From: Megascapheus bottae
Taxonomy: Eukaryota; Chordata; Mammalia; Rodentia; Geomyidae
DNA: 64,000 bases
Reading direction: 5' to 3'
Assembly: GCA_024803745.1 (NCBI GenBank)
Contig: JANJXV010000030.1
Location: 506,001 to 570,000, forward strand
Shown here: positions 60,301 through 64,000 of the stretch, piece by piece
Numbering within the stretch: position 1 is the first letter of the stretch
Layout: every line of letters starts with the position of its first letter
Translations under genes and position numbers: made by a program
Notes under the pieces: model-generated
The model's database searches: none
The model's input: only the letters and a program-made list of their open reading frames with translations
Told to the model about the DNA's origin: nothing

Positions 60301-60881
60301 TTTGCTCTGCAGCCAGGCAGACCTTGTACTGATTTAAACACGTGGGTCACCACATGCCAGATTTTCAGACACGTGTGTCACTGCATGCCAGGTGTTGGCT
60401 GCCCGAGTTTCCCACAGCACTGTGCCCAATGGCCTAAGCCCATCGGGTTCTAACCAAAGATGGGAGGTAATGAGCCGAGAAAGTGAATGCTAAGGCCAGT
60501 GCTGACAAAAGGGCTCATTTCAATTTCTTTTATTGTGAATTTTCTAGTATTTTAAGTCCAAAGGGGGAACTTGTCAAGAACTTGTTTGATGGATAAATTA
60601 TGCTGACTTGTTAGGTGCCTAAAATTTGACCGTAAGTAGCTCTTTTGCTCCAGTCCTAAGAGAATGCTTTCTGATTTAGTAGAGGACAGGACAGATGGTT
60701 CTGTTGTTTGTTGATGAGGGTCCCTTATTCACATTTGGCTTTCTTGCAGTAACCTCATTTATTCTTGTGGCTTCTGCAGATACAGAAGATGGGCCTGCAG
60801 ACAGGGGACATTGAAAGCTTCCCCGCCCTCTCAGAGCTTGTCTTGGCAGCCAAGGACCAGGCAGCTGGAGACCAGCCTTAG
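31015..60881 (+). CDS. COG2: COG2, complete gene with 18 coding exons
   Basis: COG2 is a lobe-A subunit of the conserved oligomeric Golgi complex, a CATCHR-type tether on the cytosolic face of the Golgi that captures recycling vesicles and keeps glycosylation enzymes in place. It works with COG1, COG3 and COG4. The coding exons are 31015-31086, 32551-32712, 32934-32999, 34427-34507, 36888-36991, 40346-40454, 41366-41545, 43522-43646, 46064-46190, 48361-48500, 51531-51592, 52921-53072, 54935-55132, 55715-55787, 56047-56189, 58558-58697, 59489-59669 and 60780-60881. They total 2217 nt, 738 residues plus stop, the length I know for human COG2. Every intron is GT-AG and every phase joins. Residues about 15-147 match the COG2 N-terminal domain and the C-terminal third the COG2 C-terminal (DUF3510) domain. 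The protein is helical with no signal peptide or membrane segment. No frameshift or stop is present. Confidence 0.97.
31093..31225 (+). repeat. G-rich 36-bp tandem repeat at the start of COG2 intron 1
   Basis: GGGGCCGGGCC blocks punctuated by GGCGTCGGGG at 31155 and again at 31191, a 36-bp spacing, with a shorter partial copy near 31215. The array begins within ten bases of the exon 1 donor. Many runs of three or more G lie on the coding strand. Confidence 0.85.
31226..32550 (+). other. COG2: Remainder of COG2 intron 1
   Basis: The first 100 bp is still CpG-rich promoter shoulder. The rest shows no repeat or gene I can identify, up to the exon 2 acceptor (TACTTTTCAG). Confidence 0.6.
32551..32712 (+). 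CDS. COG2: COG2 exon 2, residues 25-78
   Basis: Encodes EDFDVDHFVSDCRKRV through ADFVNLSTNL, the first part of the COG2 N-terminal domain, with heptad-like helices. Both splice junctions are phase 0; donor GTCAGT. Confidence 0.97.
32934..32999 (+). CDS. COG2: COG2 exon 3, residues 79-100
   Basis: A 22-codon exon, VGMDKALNQLSVPLGQLREE plus VL, phase 0 on both sides, with a consensus donor GTAAGT. Confidence 0.97.
33000..34426 (+). other. COG2: COG2 intron 3
   Basis: About 1.4 kb without a repeat or gene I can name. T-rich and CT-rich around 33830-34010. Confidence 0.55.
34427..34507 (+). CDS. COG2: COG2 exon 4, residues 101-127
   Basis: Encodes SLRSSVSEGIRAVDERMSKQ then EDIRKKK. The donor follows an A-run (AAAAAAG|GTTTGC) and is weak; the acceptor is TTTAAAG. 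Confidence 0.96.
34768..34950 (+). mobile_element. ID-like dimeric SINE, 5'-truncated
   Basis: Plus-orientation copy in COG2 intron 4. The first 10-15 bp are missing; it reads GTGATAGAGTGCTTGCCTAG onward and ends CCCCAGTACTAGG plus A-rich tail. Confidence 0.85.
35351..35541 (-). mobile_element. ID-like dimeric SINE
   Basis: Full minus-orientation copy in COG2 intron 4. AATTTTTATTTATTT at about 35321-35335 and 35542-35556 is its target-site duplication. Confidence 0.88.
35565..35705 (-). repeat. L1-3'-end-like interspersed repeat, copy 3
   Basis: In reverse: 'gtgagggggttactcaatg', 'atgtaactgtgacccctct' and 'attacaataattaaaa', the same layout as 810-990 and 2318-2545. Confidence 0.5.
35725..35945 (+). 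mobile_element. Old 7SL-like (B1-type) repeat
   Basis: 'agccaagtgcagtagtagtt' 'catacctgtaattttagcta' 'ttcaggagacgagg' is a degraded B1 left end. A second similar unit begins near 35826, and an A-rich tail ends near 35950. Confidence 0.5.
36391..36600 (+). mobile_element. ID-like dimeric SINE, near-consensus, GGTTAAAG subfamily
   Basis: Full-length plus copy in COG2 intron 4 with intact A and B boxes and about 24 A in the tail. A 15-bp perfect duplication, AAGAAAGAAGAAATG, flanks it (about 36376-36390 and 36599-36613). Confidence 0.93.
36888..36991 (+). CDS. COG2: COG2 exon 5, residues 128-162 (split)
   Basis: Encodes MCVLRLIQVIRSVEKIEKIL then NSQGSKETATLEAS; Ser162 is split AG|C with exon 6. 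Acceptor TTTTTATAG, donor GTAAAT. It ends the N-terminal domain and enters a variable linker. Confidence 0.97.
36992..40345 (+). other. COG2: COG2 intron 5
   Basis: The longest intron, about 3.35 kb. It holds one old composite SINE (38388-38580) and a poly-T tract at 37687-37711. No other gene or repeat recognised. Confidence 0.6.
38388..38580 (-). mobile_element. B1-ID composite SINE (old)
   Basis: Reversed ID-like part 'gatgctctaccaattgagcc' and reversed B1 part 'cccaggctgtctcagagcct', 'cccgagtagctgg'. Confidence 0.55.
40346..40454 (+). CDS. COG2: COG2 exon 6, residues 162-198
   Basis: Encodes PLLTGQILERIATEFNQLQF then HAVQSKGMPLLDKVRP. Acceptor TCTTCCCCAG, donor GTAAGC, leaving phase 0. 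Confidence 0.97.
40640..40870 (+). mobile_element. B1-ID composite SINE
   Basis: Clear composite in intron 6: B1 part 'ggctcatgcctgtaatccta' 'gctactcgggaggctgag', then 'ttaaccaccagaaaactgga' and the ID-like part 'gtggctcaagttgtagaggg'. Confidence 0.85.
41030..41215 (-). mobile_element. B1-ID composite SINE
   Basis: Minus-orientation copy in intron 6: 'gggcttgaactctttttgct', 'taccattttgagccacacc', 'gatcctcagatctcagcct'. About 150 bp before exon 7. Confidence 0.7.
41366..41545 (+). CDS. COG2: COG2 exon 7, residues 199-258
   Basis: Encodes RIAGITAVLQQSLEGLLLEG, LQTSNVDIIRHCLRTYATID, KTRDAEALVGQVLVKPYVDE. Phase 0 at both ends; donor GTGTGT. Confidence 0.97.
41715..41905 (+). mobile_element. B1 remnant followed by ID monomer
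   Basis: 'gaggatcgcagtccaggcct' 'gcctgggctaaaccatgagg' is a B1 3' half. 'cagcacctgcctaacatgcc' 'tgaagccctgagttcaaagc' is an ID unit. Confidence 0.6.
41906..42480 (+). other. COG2: COG2 intron 7, unassigned part
   Basis: No repeat or gene recognised in this part of intron 7. Confidence 0.5.
42485..42688 (-). mobile_element. ID-like dimeric SINE
   Basis: Full minus-orientation copy in intron 7 with a T18-20 tail. A 17-bp duplication, TGCTCATACGTTTTCTT, flanks it (about 42469-42485 and 42689-42705). Confidence 0.92.
43290..43375 (-). mobile_element. ID-like SINE fragment
   Basis: Reversed right unit only: 'catggggcttgaactcaagg' 'cctgagtgctgtccctgag'. Confidence 0.6.
43393..43500 (+). repeat. 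L1-3'-end-like interspersed repeat, copy 4
   Basis: 'actgggagagtgaaagaagc' 'gggtgacagtacctgact' then 'acatcacctttatagccatc', same order as copies 1 and 2. It ends 20 bp before exon 8. Confidence 0.45.
43522..43646 (+). CDS. COG2: COG2 exon 8, residues 259-300 (split)
   Basis: Encodes VVSEHLVESQPGGLQLLYDK then LLEFVPHHCRLLREVTGGAV S. The last Ser is split AG|T with exon 9. The start of this exon is the least similar to human in the protein. Confidence 0.96.
43647..44403 (+). other. COG2: COG2 intron 8, left part
   Basis: Nothing recognised before the SINE at 44404; pyrimidine-rich throughout. Confidence 0.5.
44404..44613 (+). mobile_element. ID-like dimeric SINE, near-consensus, GGTTAAAG subfamily
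   Basis: Full-length plus copy in intron 8 with intact A and B boxes and a poly-A of about 24. AAGACGTGTC at 44394-44403 and about 44613-44622 is a perfect duplication. Confidence 0.93.
44630..45220 (+). other. COG2: COG2 intron 8, middle part
   Basis: No repeat or gene recognised. Confidence 0.5.
45225..45345 (-). mobile_element. MIR SINE fragment
   Basis: Reversed MIR: 'gctatgtgctgggaacagtc', 'ctgagtatttgcaa', 'gaaagctgaagcgcagagga'. Confidence 0.6.
45779..45983 (+). mobile_element. ID-like dimeric SINE, GGTAG subfamily
   Basis: Full-length plus copy in intron 8. AAACAAGCTAGC precedes it (about 45764-45775) and follows its poly-A (about 45980-45991). Confidence 0.9.
46064..46190 (+). CDS. 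COG2: COG2 exon 9, residues 300-342
   Basis: Encodes EKGTVVPGYDFLVNSVWPEV then VRGLEEKLPSLFNPGDPDVF HE. Acceptor GTCTTACAG, donor GTACAC (weak). Confidence 0.97.
46460..46590 (+). mobile_element. ID-like SINE remnants
   Basis: A reversed right-unit piece ('cataggcctgagcactgttc') joined to a plus piece ('ataggccagaagtggtac' region, 'gtggctcaagtggtagagtg'), so probably two partial copies or an inversion. Confidence 0.45.
46975..48205 (+). mobile_element. L1 fragment (ORF2 3' half), interrupted by a SINE
   Basis: Intron 9 holds about 1 kb of L1: 'ccagtgtaatccctgttaaa' and 'attcaatgctgtttt' before the SINE; then 'tagccaaaacaattcagagc', 'cttcaaattgtactacaaaa', 'tagcatggtactgacacc' and further ORF2-like blocks to 'aactcctgtacaggag'. 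Many frameshifts; not functional. The left boundary is approximate. Confidence 0.75.
47138..47342 (-). mobile_element. ID-like dimeric SINE nested in L1
   Basis: Minus copy with (TTG)n-type tail, inserted into the L1 fragment between its 'aatgctgtttt' and 'cacactgttttttac' segments. Confidence 0.85.
48361..48500 (+). CDS. COG2: COG2 exon 10, residues 343-389 (split)
   Basis: Encodes KYTISMDFVRGFEQQCGSQA then SVKRLRAHPAYRSFSNKWNL PVYFQI and Arg split CG|G. Acceptor CTTATTTTAG, donor GTTAGT. Confidence 0.97.
48750..48850 (+). repeat. (TCC)n/(TTC)n pyrimidine tract
   Basis: About 100 bp of pure pyrimidine on the plus strand in intron 10, ending in a C-run at 48840-48848. Confidence 0.92.
49206..49310 (-). 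repeat. L1-3'-end-like interspersed repeat, copy 5
   Basis: Reversed copy of the 810-990 family, including 'ggggtgacactgtcc' and 'cacttacgtaactatgacc'; the poly-T at 49200-49214 is its tail. Confidence 0.5.
49318..49545 (+). mobile_element. B1-ID composite SINE
   Basis: 'agctggtggcttgcatttgt' 'aatcctagttgcttaggggg', then 'agccagaagtagggctgtgg' 'ctcaagtggtagaatgctag', ending in a C/A-rich tail. Confidence 0.8.
49560..50238 (+). other. COG2: COG2 intron 10, unassigned part
   Basis: No repeat or gene recognised. Confidence 0.5.
50241..50446 (+). mobile_element. ID-like dimeric SINE, near-consensus, GGTTAAAG subfamily
   Basis: Full-length plus copy in intron 10 with intact A and B boxes, poly-A about 20. 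AAACTAAATTCAAG before (about 50227-50240) and ACTAAATTCAAG after (50450-50461) form the duplication. Confidence 0.92.
50470..51285 (+). other. COG2: COG2 intron 10, right part
   Basis: No repeat or gene recognised apart from a short B1-like scrap near 50575-50650. Confidence 0.45.
51289..51366 (+). repeat. (TG)n with TGCG and TATG variants
   Basis: About 78 bp of alternating purine-pyrimidine (GTGTGC, GTAT and pure GT blocks), a Z-DNA-prone composition, 165 bp before exon 11. Confidence 0.95.
51531..51592 (+). CDS. COG2: COG2 exon 11, residues 389-410 (both ends split)
   Basis: A 62-nt exon: FREVAGSLEAAFTDGLADAP, with Arg389 completed at its start and Ala410 split at its end. Acceptor TTTTGTGCAG, donor GTAACT. 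Confidence 0.96.
51593..52250 (+). other. COG2: COG2 intron 11, left part
   Basis: No repeat or gene recognised. Confidence 0.5.
52252..52490 (+). mobile_element. B1-ID composite SINE
   Basis: Plus copy in intron 11: 'tgtaatcctagctactcagg' 'aggctgagatctgaggatca', then 'gtggctcaagtggcaaagca'. CCATTTA on both sides (about 52249 and 52510) may be the duplication. Confidence 0.8.
52921..53072 (+). CDS. COG2: COG2 exon 12, residues 410-460
   Basis: Encodes GSPYCLLASHRTWSSLKKCW, SDKMFLPLLAHRLWRLTLQI, LARFSVFIKE. Highly conserved Trp/Leu-rich helices. Acceptor TCTTTCTGCAG, donor GTAAGC. Confidence 0.97.
53248..53461 (-). mobile_element. ID-like dimeric SINE, GGTTAAAG-like
   Basis: Full minus copy in intron 12 with a (GTTT)n tail at 53248-53270 and head GGCCGGGAG at 53452-53460. 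Confidence 0.88.
53500..54555 (+). other. COG2: COG2 intron 12, middle part
   Basis: An old reversed ID monomer may lie at 54195-54270 ('ggtaggcaaacactttgcca' 'ttgagctatatcctagccc'). Nothing else recognised. Confidence 0.5.
54558..54767 (-). mobile_element. ID-like dimeric SINE, GGTTAAAG subfamily
   Basis: Full minus copy in intron 12. CACAGGTGT at about 54550 and CACAGGCGT at about 54769 are a near-perfect duplication. Confidence 0.88.
54935..55132 (+). CDS. COG2: COG2 exon 13, residues 461-526
   Basis: Encodes LSLRPISNEIAKETKKPSVI, a hydrophilic Gly/Ser/Glu-rich linker (GSKDPSTAQGTGEDQGNGPS), then TQLVYVVADLNRLQEQ. The linker is the most divergent part from human. Acceptor TCCTCCTTTAG, donor GTATGC. 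Confidence 0.96.
55133..55714 (+). other. COG2: COG2 intron 13
   Basis: 582 bp with no repeat or gene recognised. Confidence 0.55.
55715..55787 (+). CDS. COG2: COG2 exon 14, residues 527-551 (split)
   Basis: Encodes LPELLEIIKPKLEMIGFDNF SSIS; Gly551 is split G|GG. Acceptor TTATTTCAG, donor GTAAAG. Confidence 0.96.
56047..56189 (+). CDS. COG2: COG2 exon 15, residues 551-598
   Basis: Encodes GALEDSQSALSACVPAVSSK, IVQDLSESCYSYLRSAQEVP, RLYRRTNK. The RLYRRTNK block is strongly conserved. Acceptor CATCCTCAG, donor GTCAGT. Confidence 0.97.
56455..56565 (-). mobile_element. B1-like SINE fragment
   Basis: Reversed B1: 'actatgtagctcaggctagc' 'ttcgatctcccagtcctccc', 'ggaattacaagtgtggacca'. Confidence 0.65.
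56710..56938 (+). mobile_element. B1-ID composite SINE
   Basis: Well-preserved B1 head 'gctgggcgcagtggctcacg' 'cctgtaatcctagttactca', then 'ggctgtggctccaggggtag' and an A-rich tail. Confidence 0.85.
56951..57130 (+). mobile_element. ID-like dimeric SINE (diverged)
   Basis: Plus copy starting AACCAGGAATTTGGCC, directly after the composite SINE; it ends in a purine-rich (GAAGAG)n tail at 57131-57180. Confidence 0.82.
57315..57520 (-). mobile_element. ID-like dimeric SINE, GGTTAAAG-like
   Basis: Full minus copy with poly-T at 57318-57335. The flank CGAACACTCATTTTC occurs at about 57304 and again at about 57518, a target-site duplication. Confidence 0.9.
57660..57828 (+). mobile_element. ID-like dimeric SINE, 3'-truncated
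   Basis: Starts GGGCCGGGAGTTTGGTC; stops after 'gtgctcaggtcctgagac' without the CCCAGGACTGGC end or poly-A tail. Confidence 0.85.
58558..58697 (+). CDS. COG2: COG2 exon 16, residues 599-645 (split)
   Basis: Encodes EVPAAASSYMDSALRPLHQL, QSRHRDRLHPAVMQQWLRQA, LCESTH and Lys split AA|G. Within the COG2 C-terminal domain. Donor GTAAGC. Confidence 0.96.
58698..59488 (+). other. COG2: COG2 intron 16
   Basis: 791 bp with no repeat or gene recognised. Confidence 0.55.
59489..59669 (+). CDS. COG2: COG2 exon 17, residues 645-705
   Basis: Encodes YFETVSDVLNSVKKMEESLK, RLKQARRSTAASPAGPSGGM, SDDDKIRLQLALDVEYLGQQ. Acceptor is GTGCCAAG|G with a short pyrimidine run; donor GTAGTG is weak. Confidence 0.96.
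59670..60779 (+). other. COG2: COG2 intron 17
   Basis: 1.1 kb with no repeat or gene recognised. A near-duplicate short motif ('cgtgggtcaccacatgccag' / 'cgtgtgtcactgcatgccag') sits at 60342 and 60372. Confidence 0.55.
60780..60881 (+). CDS. COG2: COG2 exon 18, residues 706-738 and stop
   Basis: Encodes IQKMGLQTGDIESFPALSEL VLAAKDQAAGDQP and TAG. Same C-terminal length (33 residues) as the human protein as I know it. Confidence 0.97.
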   Translation: MQKMGLQTGDIESFPALSELVLAAKDQAAGDQP

Positions 60882-61091
60882 CTCCCTGGAGCCCCGAGAA
60901 GAGAGCAGCTCTGTCTCAGCACTGTCCAGCCGTGGTCATGGGCCTTCTTTCACCTAGAAAGAATCAGAAGCCTTTTTCCATTGTATGGAAGGTAGTTTTT
61001 AAGATATTTGAAACTTTTTACTATAGTTTACAGACAAATTATTTTTATTGTAAATCTTAGTGTGGAAGAGCTGATTTCTACAGTAGGATTA

Positions 61092-61097
61092 AATAAA
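61092..61097 (+). terminator. COG2: COG2 poly(A) signal, proximal candidate
   Basis: AATAAA 211 nt after the stop codon. Downstream sequence is not strongly GU-rich. Confidence 0.55.
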
Positions 61098-61295
61098 TAC
61101 TATCCAAGTAAAAGAAAGTACTGGTGGCCGAGAGGTACCCACAGGATGTGGGAACACGGCCTCAACGTGGGGGGCAGCAACACCCTGCATCCAAGAGGTG
61201 TGCAGTGCCCCCATCTCACGGTTGATGCAGAAGAACAGCCTTTTAGGTCCCCGGGTCACCAGGAATCGAGCCCAGCAGAACGGCTGTATTTCCTA

Positions 61296-61301
61296 AATAA
61301 A
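61296..61301 (+). terminator. COG2: COG2 poly(A) signal, distal candidate
   Basis: AATAAA 415 nt after the stop, followed within 40 nt by GT-rich sequence (TTCTGTTTGTGAG and TGGTGTGTCC), so the better match to a complete poly(A) site. Confidence 0.6.
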
Positions 61302-61329
61302 AGAAATGTGTGCCACAGCAAGTACGCCT

Positions 61330-62320
61330 TCTGTTTGTGAGTTCAGCGTGGTGTGTCCCTGCCACCAGTGCCCTGCAATGGCAGAGAGCATGATGGAGCC
61401 CCAGGAGGGAAGCGGAGCCACTAGGGGCTTTAGCCCATGGCTGCTTGGCTGCCTCACATCCGGGTCTCCCCCAGCTGCTCTGCTTCCTCACTGGCTTCAA
61501 AGCAGGAGAGGAGAGGCCCAGTTCCTGGGGCTGCATTAACAAGTTACTGAGGACCTTATGGCCGAATCCAATGGAGATGGTTCTCAGGGCTCTGGAACAC
61601 AGGGTCCCCTCCATCCCCTGACGGTTCTGGGGGGCAACGTGGAGCATAATCTTCTGACAGCCCTGGGAGCAGCGTGGGCCAGGGTGGATGCCCTGGCTAG
61701 TAGCAGTTGCGGAGTGTTCAGGTGACCCATGAGGACCCCGGGACAGTGTGGGTGGTTCTCTGTTCTAATTACTTCACATTGTACAGAATTTCCGGGCTGG
61801 GCTTTGCCCTGAGTGGCTCTGTTTCATAAAACAGTGCTTTGCTCCGTTGTAAGCAAATGGGGGGTAGAATGGTGCAGTATCTTGTTTGTGCAAGTGAACA
61901 GCCAGCACCTGTCCATTGCATGGCCTGTCTGAGCCCTTCCCACGTCCCCAACTCCACCACGCACGGTGGAAGCATGCAGAGAGGCAGGGCCCACGCCTCC
62001 TCCCGTGCACGCCTCCTCCCGTGACCAGCAGGCCTGGGTTTCCGCCAAGAACCTCACGAGCACTTTGTGCCTTCTGGCAGCTCCATTGTGCATGTCTGTT
62101 CCGTTGCTTAGAAATGTTTAGCTTTCTTTTGCAAGACAAGGACACAAAGGCTACTCAGCCACAGTATTACCACCGCACGTAAATTCAGACCCCGGTGCTT
62201 TTGTAATACGTTATTCAAAAGTGAGAGGCATTATGAGACAGAAACATGAGGGAGATGTGGGGAAGGTCACAGTCTCACACTCCAGCTAGATACACAAAGC
62301 CAAGGCAAGGGGACAATGTG
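61330..62320. other. COG2-AGT spacer
   Basis: Convergent 3' ends of COG2 and AGT. No repeat or gene recognised. Confidence 0.6.
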
Positions 62321-62323
62321 TAT

Positions 62324-62329
62324 TTTAAT
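62324..62329 (-). terminator. AGT: AGT poly(A) signal, candidate
   Basis: ATTAAA read on the minus strand, 270 nt past the AGT stop codon. I see no canonical AATAAA on the minus strand between here and the AGT stop, so this variant is the best nearby choice, but it is unconfirmed. Confidence 0.35.
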
Positions 62330-62598
62330 TTTAAAACTTAATTTCTGTTCTAGGTTAAAAAGGGAATGAATGCCAGCTTCTGGCTCCCACCCCACTCTAA
62401 ACAAACTAACAGCCCTGGGAGGCAGCTCTCTGCTGCTCACGGTCCTAGCACACTGTCACAGGGACAGACAGCCGCTTCCCAGACAGCGCTGGTCAGTAGA
62501 AGGCAAGTGGGATGGCTGGCAATAACCATGGCTGGCTCTGCCCACGACTGCTCTGCCGCTGGTCTCAGTCTCCACGGCCCAGCACAAGCCGCCAGGCC

Positions 62599-62790
62599 TC
62601 AGGCCGCCATCAGGGGGTTATCCACACGGCCCAGGAAGTGCAGGGCACCGGAATTGTGCTCATGGATGGCAAACAGGAATGGGCTGTCCAGGGTCACCTC
62701 CAGGGCCTCCGGCACATCCGACTGCTGAGCAGACTCTGGGGGCTGCTCCCCCTCATCTGCTTTGAGCTCAAAGAGAACGCTGTTCAGGAC
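62599..62790 (-). CDS. AGT: AGT last exon (C-terminal 63 residues)
   Basis: Last exon of angiotensinogen, the secreted liver glycoprotein that renin cleaves to release angiotensin I. It is a non-inhibitory serpin (SERPINA8). Reading leftward: [63 protein letters not shown], stop. [10 protein letters not shown] fits the serpin signature and FLGRVDNP the conserved final strand. The region before it is the reactive-loop equivalent, but it lacks the small-residue hinge of inhibitory serpins. The acceptor is TTTTGCAG. The angiotensin peptide itself is encoded in a large upstream exon outside the window. Confidence 0.95.
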   Translation of the reverse strand, partial: VLNSVLFELKADEGEQPPESAQQSDVPEALEVTLDSPFLFAIHEHNSGALHFLGRVDNPLMAA

Positions 62791-63380
62791 CTGCAAAACA
62801 GGACATCAGTCCTCTGCCAGGGCATGAGGAGGGGACAGGATGCCTGAGCACGGGCACCGGTGCTGTTCCCAGGAAGGCACACTGACCACCGGTGCCCGGG
62901 CCCACGGCATCTCCCACCCACTGTGCCCCAGACCCATCTCCACCTGCATCCGCGCTCGCCCTGTGGGGCTCCAGGCTGCCCACCAGGGCAGACCCATGCC
63001 TTGCCCCTGGCACCCGCAGTGTCTGGACTGGCACTGGGTGTGTCGTCATGTGCTCTGTCCCTGTGCCAGGACGTGCCTAGCACTGAGCAGCTTACTGACA
63101 GGGAGCTGTCAGGAGAAGGCCCTTCTCCCCTGGTTCTGGCCCTGCTGGACTGTCAGGACAGACCCGAGGCCGAGCCACGGTGATCAGCACCTGACACACA
63201 GCCGAGGCACGAAGAGGCAGAGCAGAGCTGCGGGAAGCCACCGTCCCTCCCTGCCGCTGGCCCTCCCTGCCCTGGGTGGCCCATTCCTGTCCTCCCCCGC
63301 CCGCCCTGCTGGTCCCACCACAGCCCAGCAGTTCACAGCCCTCCCCTCCCTCCCCTCGGACAGCCAGTGTGAGTACTGAC
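62791..63380 (-). other. AGT: AGT penultimate intron
   Basis: 590-bp GT-AG intron (donor GTCAGT at 63380-63375). GC-rich with no repeat recognised; overlapping open frames on both strands are compositional. Confidence 0.8.
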
Positions 63381-63525
63381 CTCCCCCACTCGGACGCTGC
63401 CGTCACTGATCCTGCCCAAGGCTGCCTGGGTGGCCAGCAGCGTGGGAAGCTTGGTCTGAGCCAGCAGGGCCTGCAGGTCGTAGGCTCCTCGCAGCCTCAG
63501 CTGGGGCAGTGTCAGGCGGATGGTC
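63381..63525 (-). CDS. AGT: AGT penultimate coding exon
   Basis: 145-nt exon, the size I know for human AGT exon 4. Reading leftward after one leading base: [54 protein letters not shown] and YDLQ-LL are standard serpin strand/helix motifs. Acceptor GTCCCCAG, donor GAG|GTCAGT; it joins in frame to VLNSV of the last exon. Confidence 0.95.
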
Positions 63526-64000
63526 CTGGGGACAGAGAACAGCTGTGGATGGGGTGCCAGCACACAGTGAGGACCCCGCAAGCACTTCTGTTCCCAAGGT
63601 GCAGCGGGGCGGGGAGGGGGCCGTCTAAGGCTTCTTCCCTCAGCCAGGGCATCCGCCCCTCAGCAAATACAACCACACCTTCATGCTGGCATTTTAGAGG
63701 ACCTGAAGACCGCAAGGCGTGGATCCTGGGGCTTGGCCCCAGCTGGGAGTGGGAGGCTGGCGCGGTGGAGGTTAGAAGCAGTGTTGTCTAGAACAACACA
63801 CTGTATGGAGCCTGCTGCTGTGGACCCTCTGGATGGGACACCCTGCGGGGAAGGTGGTGCAGGACACGTGCCAGGCTGTCAGCCCAGTCCATCACCCTCA
63901 CCCACGGCTGCCTCTGCCCTGACCCCTGACATTGGTCAGCTTCAATAAAAATTCCCCAGGACTAAAGGTGTGAGATCCCCACCCCCCAGTCGAGATGCCC
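63526..64000 (-). other. AGT: AGT intron, running off the right edge
   Basis: Intronic sequence upstream of the penultimate exon. No further AGT exon or repeat is recognisable before the window ends. Confidence 0.7.

Noticed and set aside
1..64000. Search for an undescribed defence, mobile or biosynthetic system
   Set aside because: The window is ordinary mammalian genic and intergenic DNA. I found no multi-gene cassette or novel element beyond the repeats described.

Overview
The window is nuclear DNA of a placental mammal, almost certainly a rodent and probably a geomyoid (kangaroo rat, pocket mouse or pocket gopher). Three things point there. The genes are split by GT-AG introns and two have CpG-island promoters. 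About twenty copies of one dimeric tRNA/ID-like SINE with target-site duplications resemble the ID-like family I know from Geomyoidea. There are also B1-plus-ID composite SINEs and a few old MIR and L1 pieces. The species call is inference from repeats; the gene calls rest on protein recognition.

Layout. Positions 1-7631 are intron 1 of PGBD5 (minus strand, domesticated piggyBac transposase gene), whose first coding exon is 7632-7950 inside a CpG island at about 7270-8850. Positions 8850-30560 are intergenic: SINEs, purine tracts, (TG)n, MIR and L1 fragments, and a 24-bp minisatellite at 22.08-22.83 kb split by a SINE. I found no convincing gene there. A second CpG island at about 30560-31330 is the promoter of COG2 (plus strand). 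All 18 COG2 coding exons can be placed between 31015 and 60881; joined, they give 2217 nt, 738 residues plus stop, with consistent splice phases throughout. After its 3' UTR, the last two coding exons of AGT (angiotensinogen, SERPINA8, minus strand) lie at 62599-62790 and 63381-63525; the rest of AGT is beyond the right edge.

The gene order PGBD5(-), COG2(+), AGT(-) matches the order I know from human 1q42 and mouse chromosome 8. PGBD5 and COG2 are divergent, COG2 and AGT convergent. The three genes have unrelated roles (DNA-transposase-derived nuclear protein, Golgi vesicle tethering, secreted renin substrate), so the link is synteny rather than a pathway. I see no CRISPR array, bacterial-type operon, functional tRNA or rRNA. 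The most informative material beyond the genes is the SINE history (two subfamilies, near-consensus copies in COG2 introns), the G-rich tandem repeats around COG2 exon 1, the COG2 core-promoter motifs and the minisatellite.
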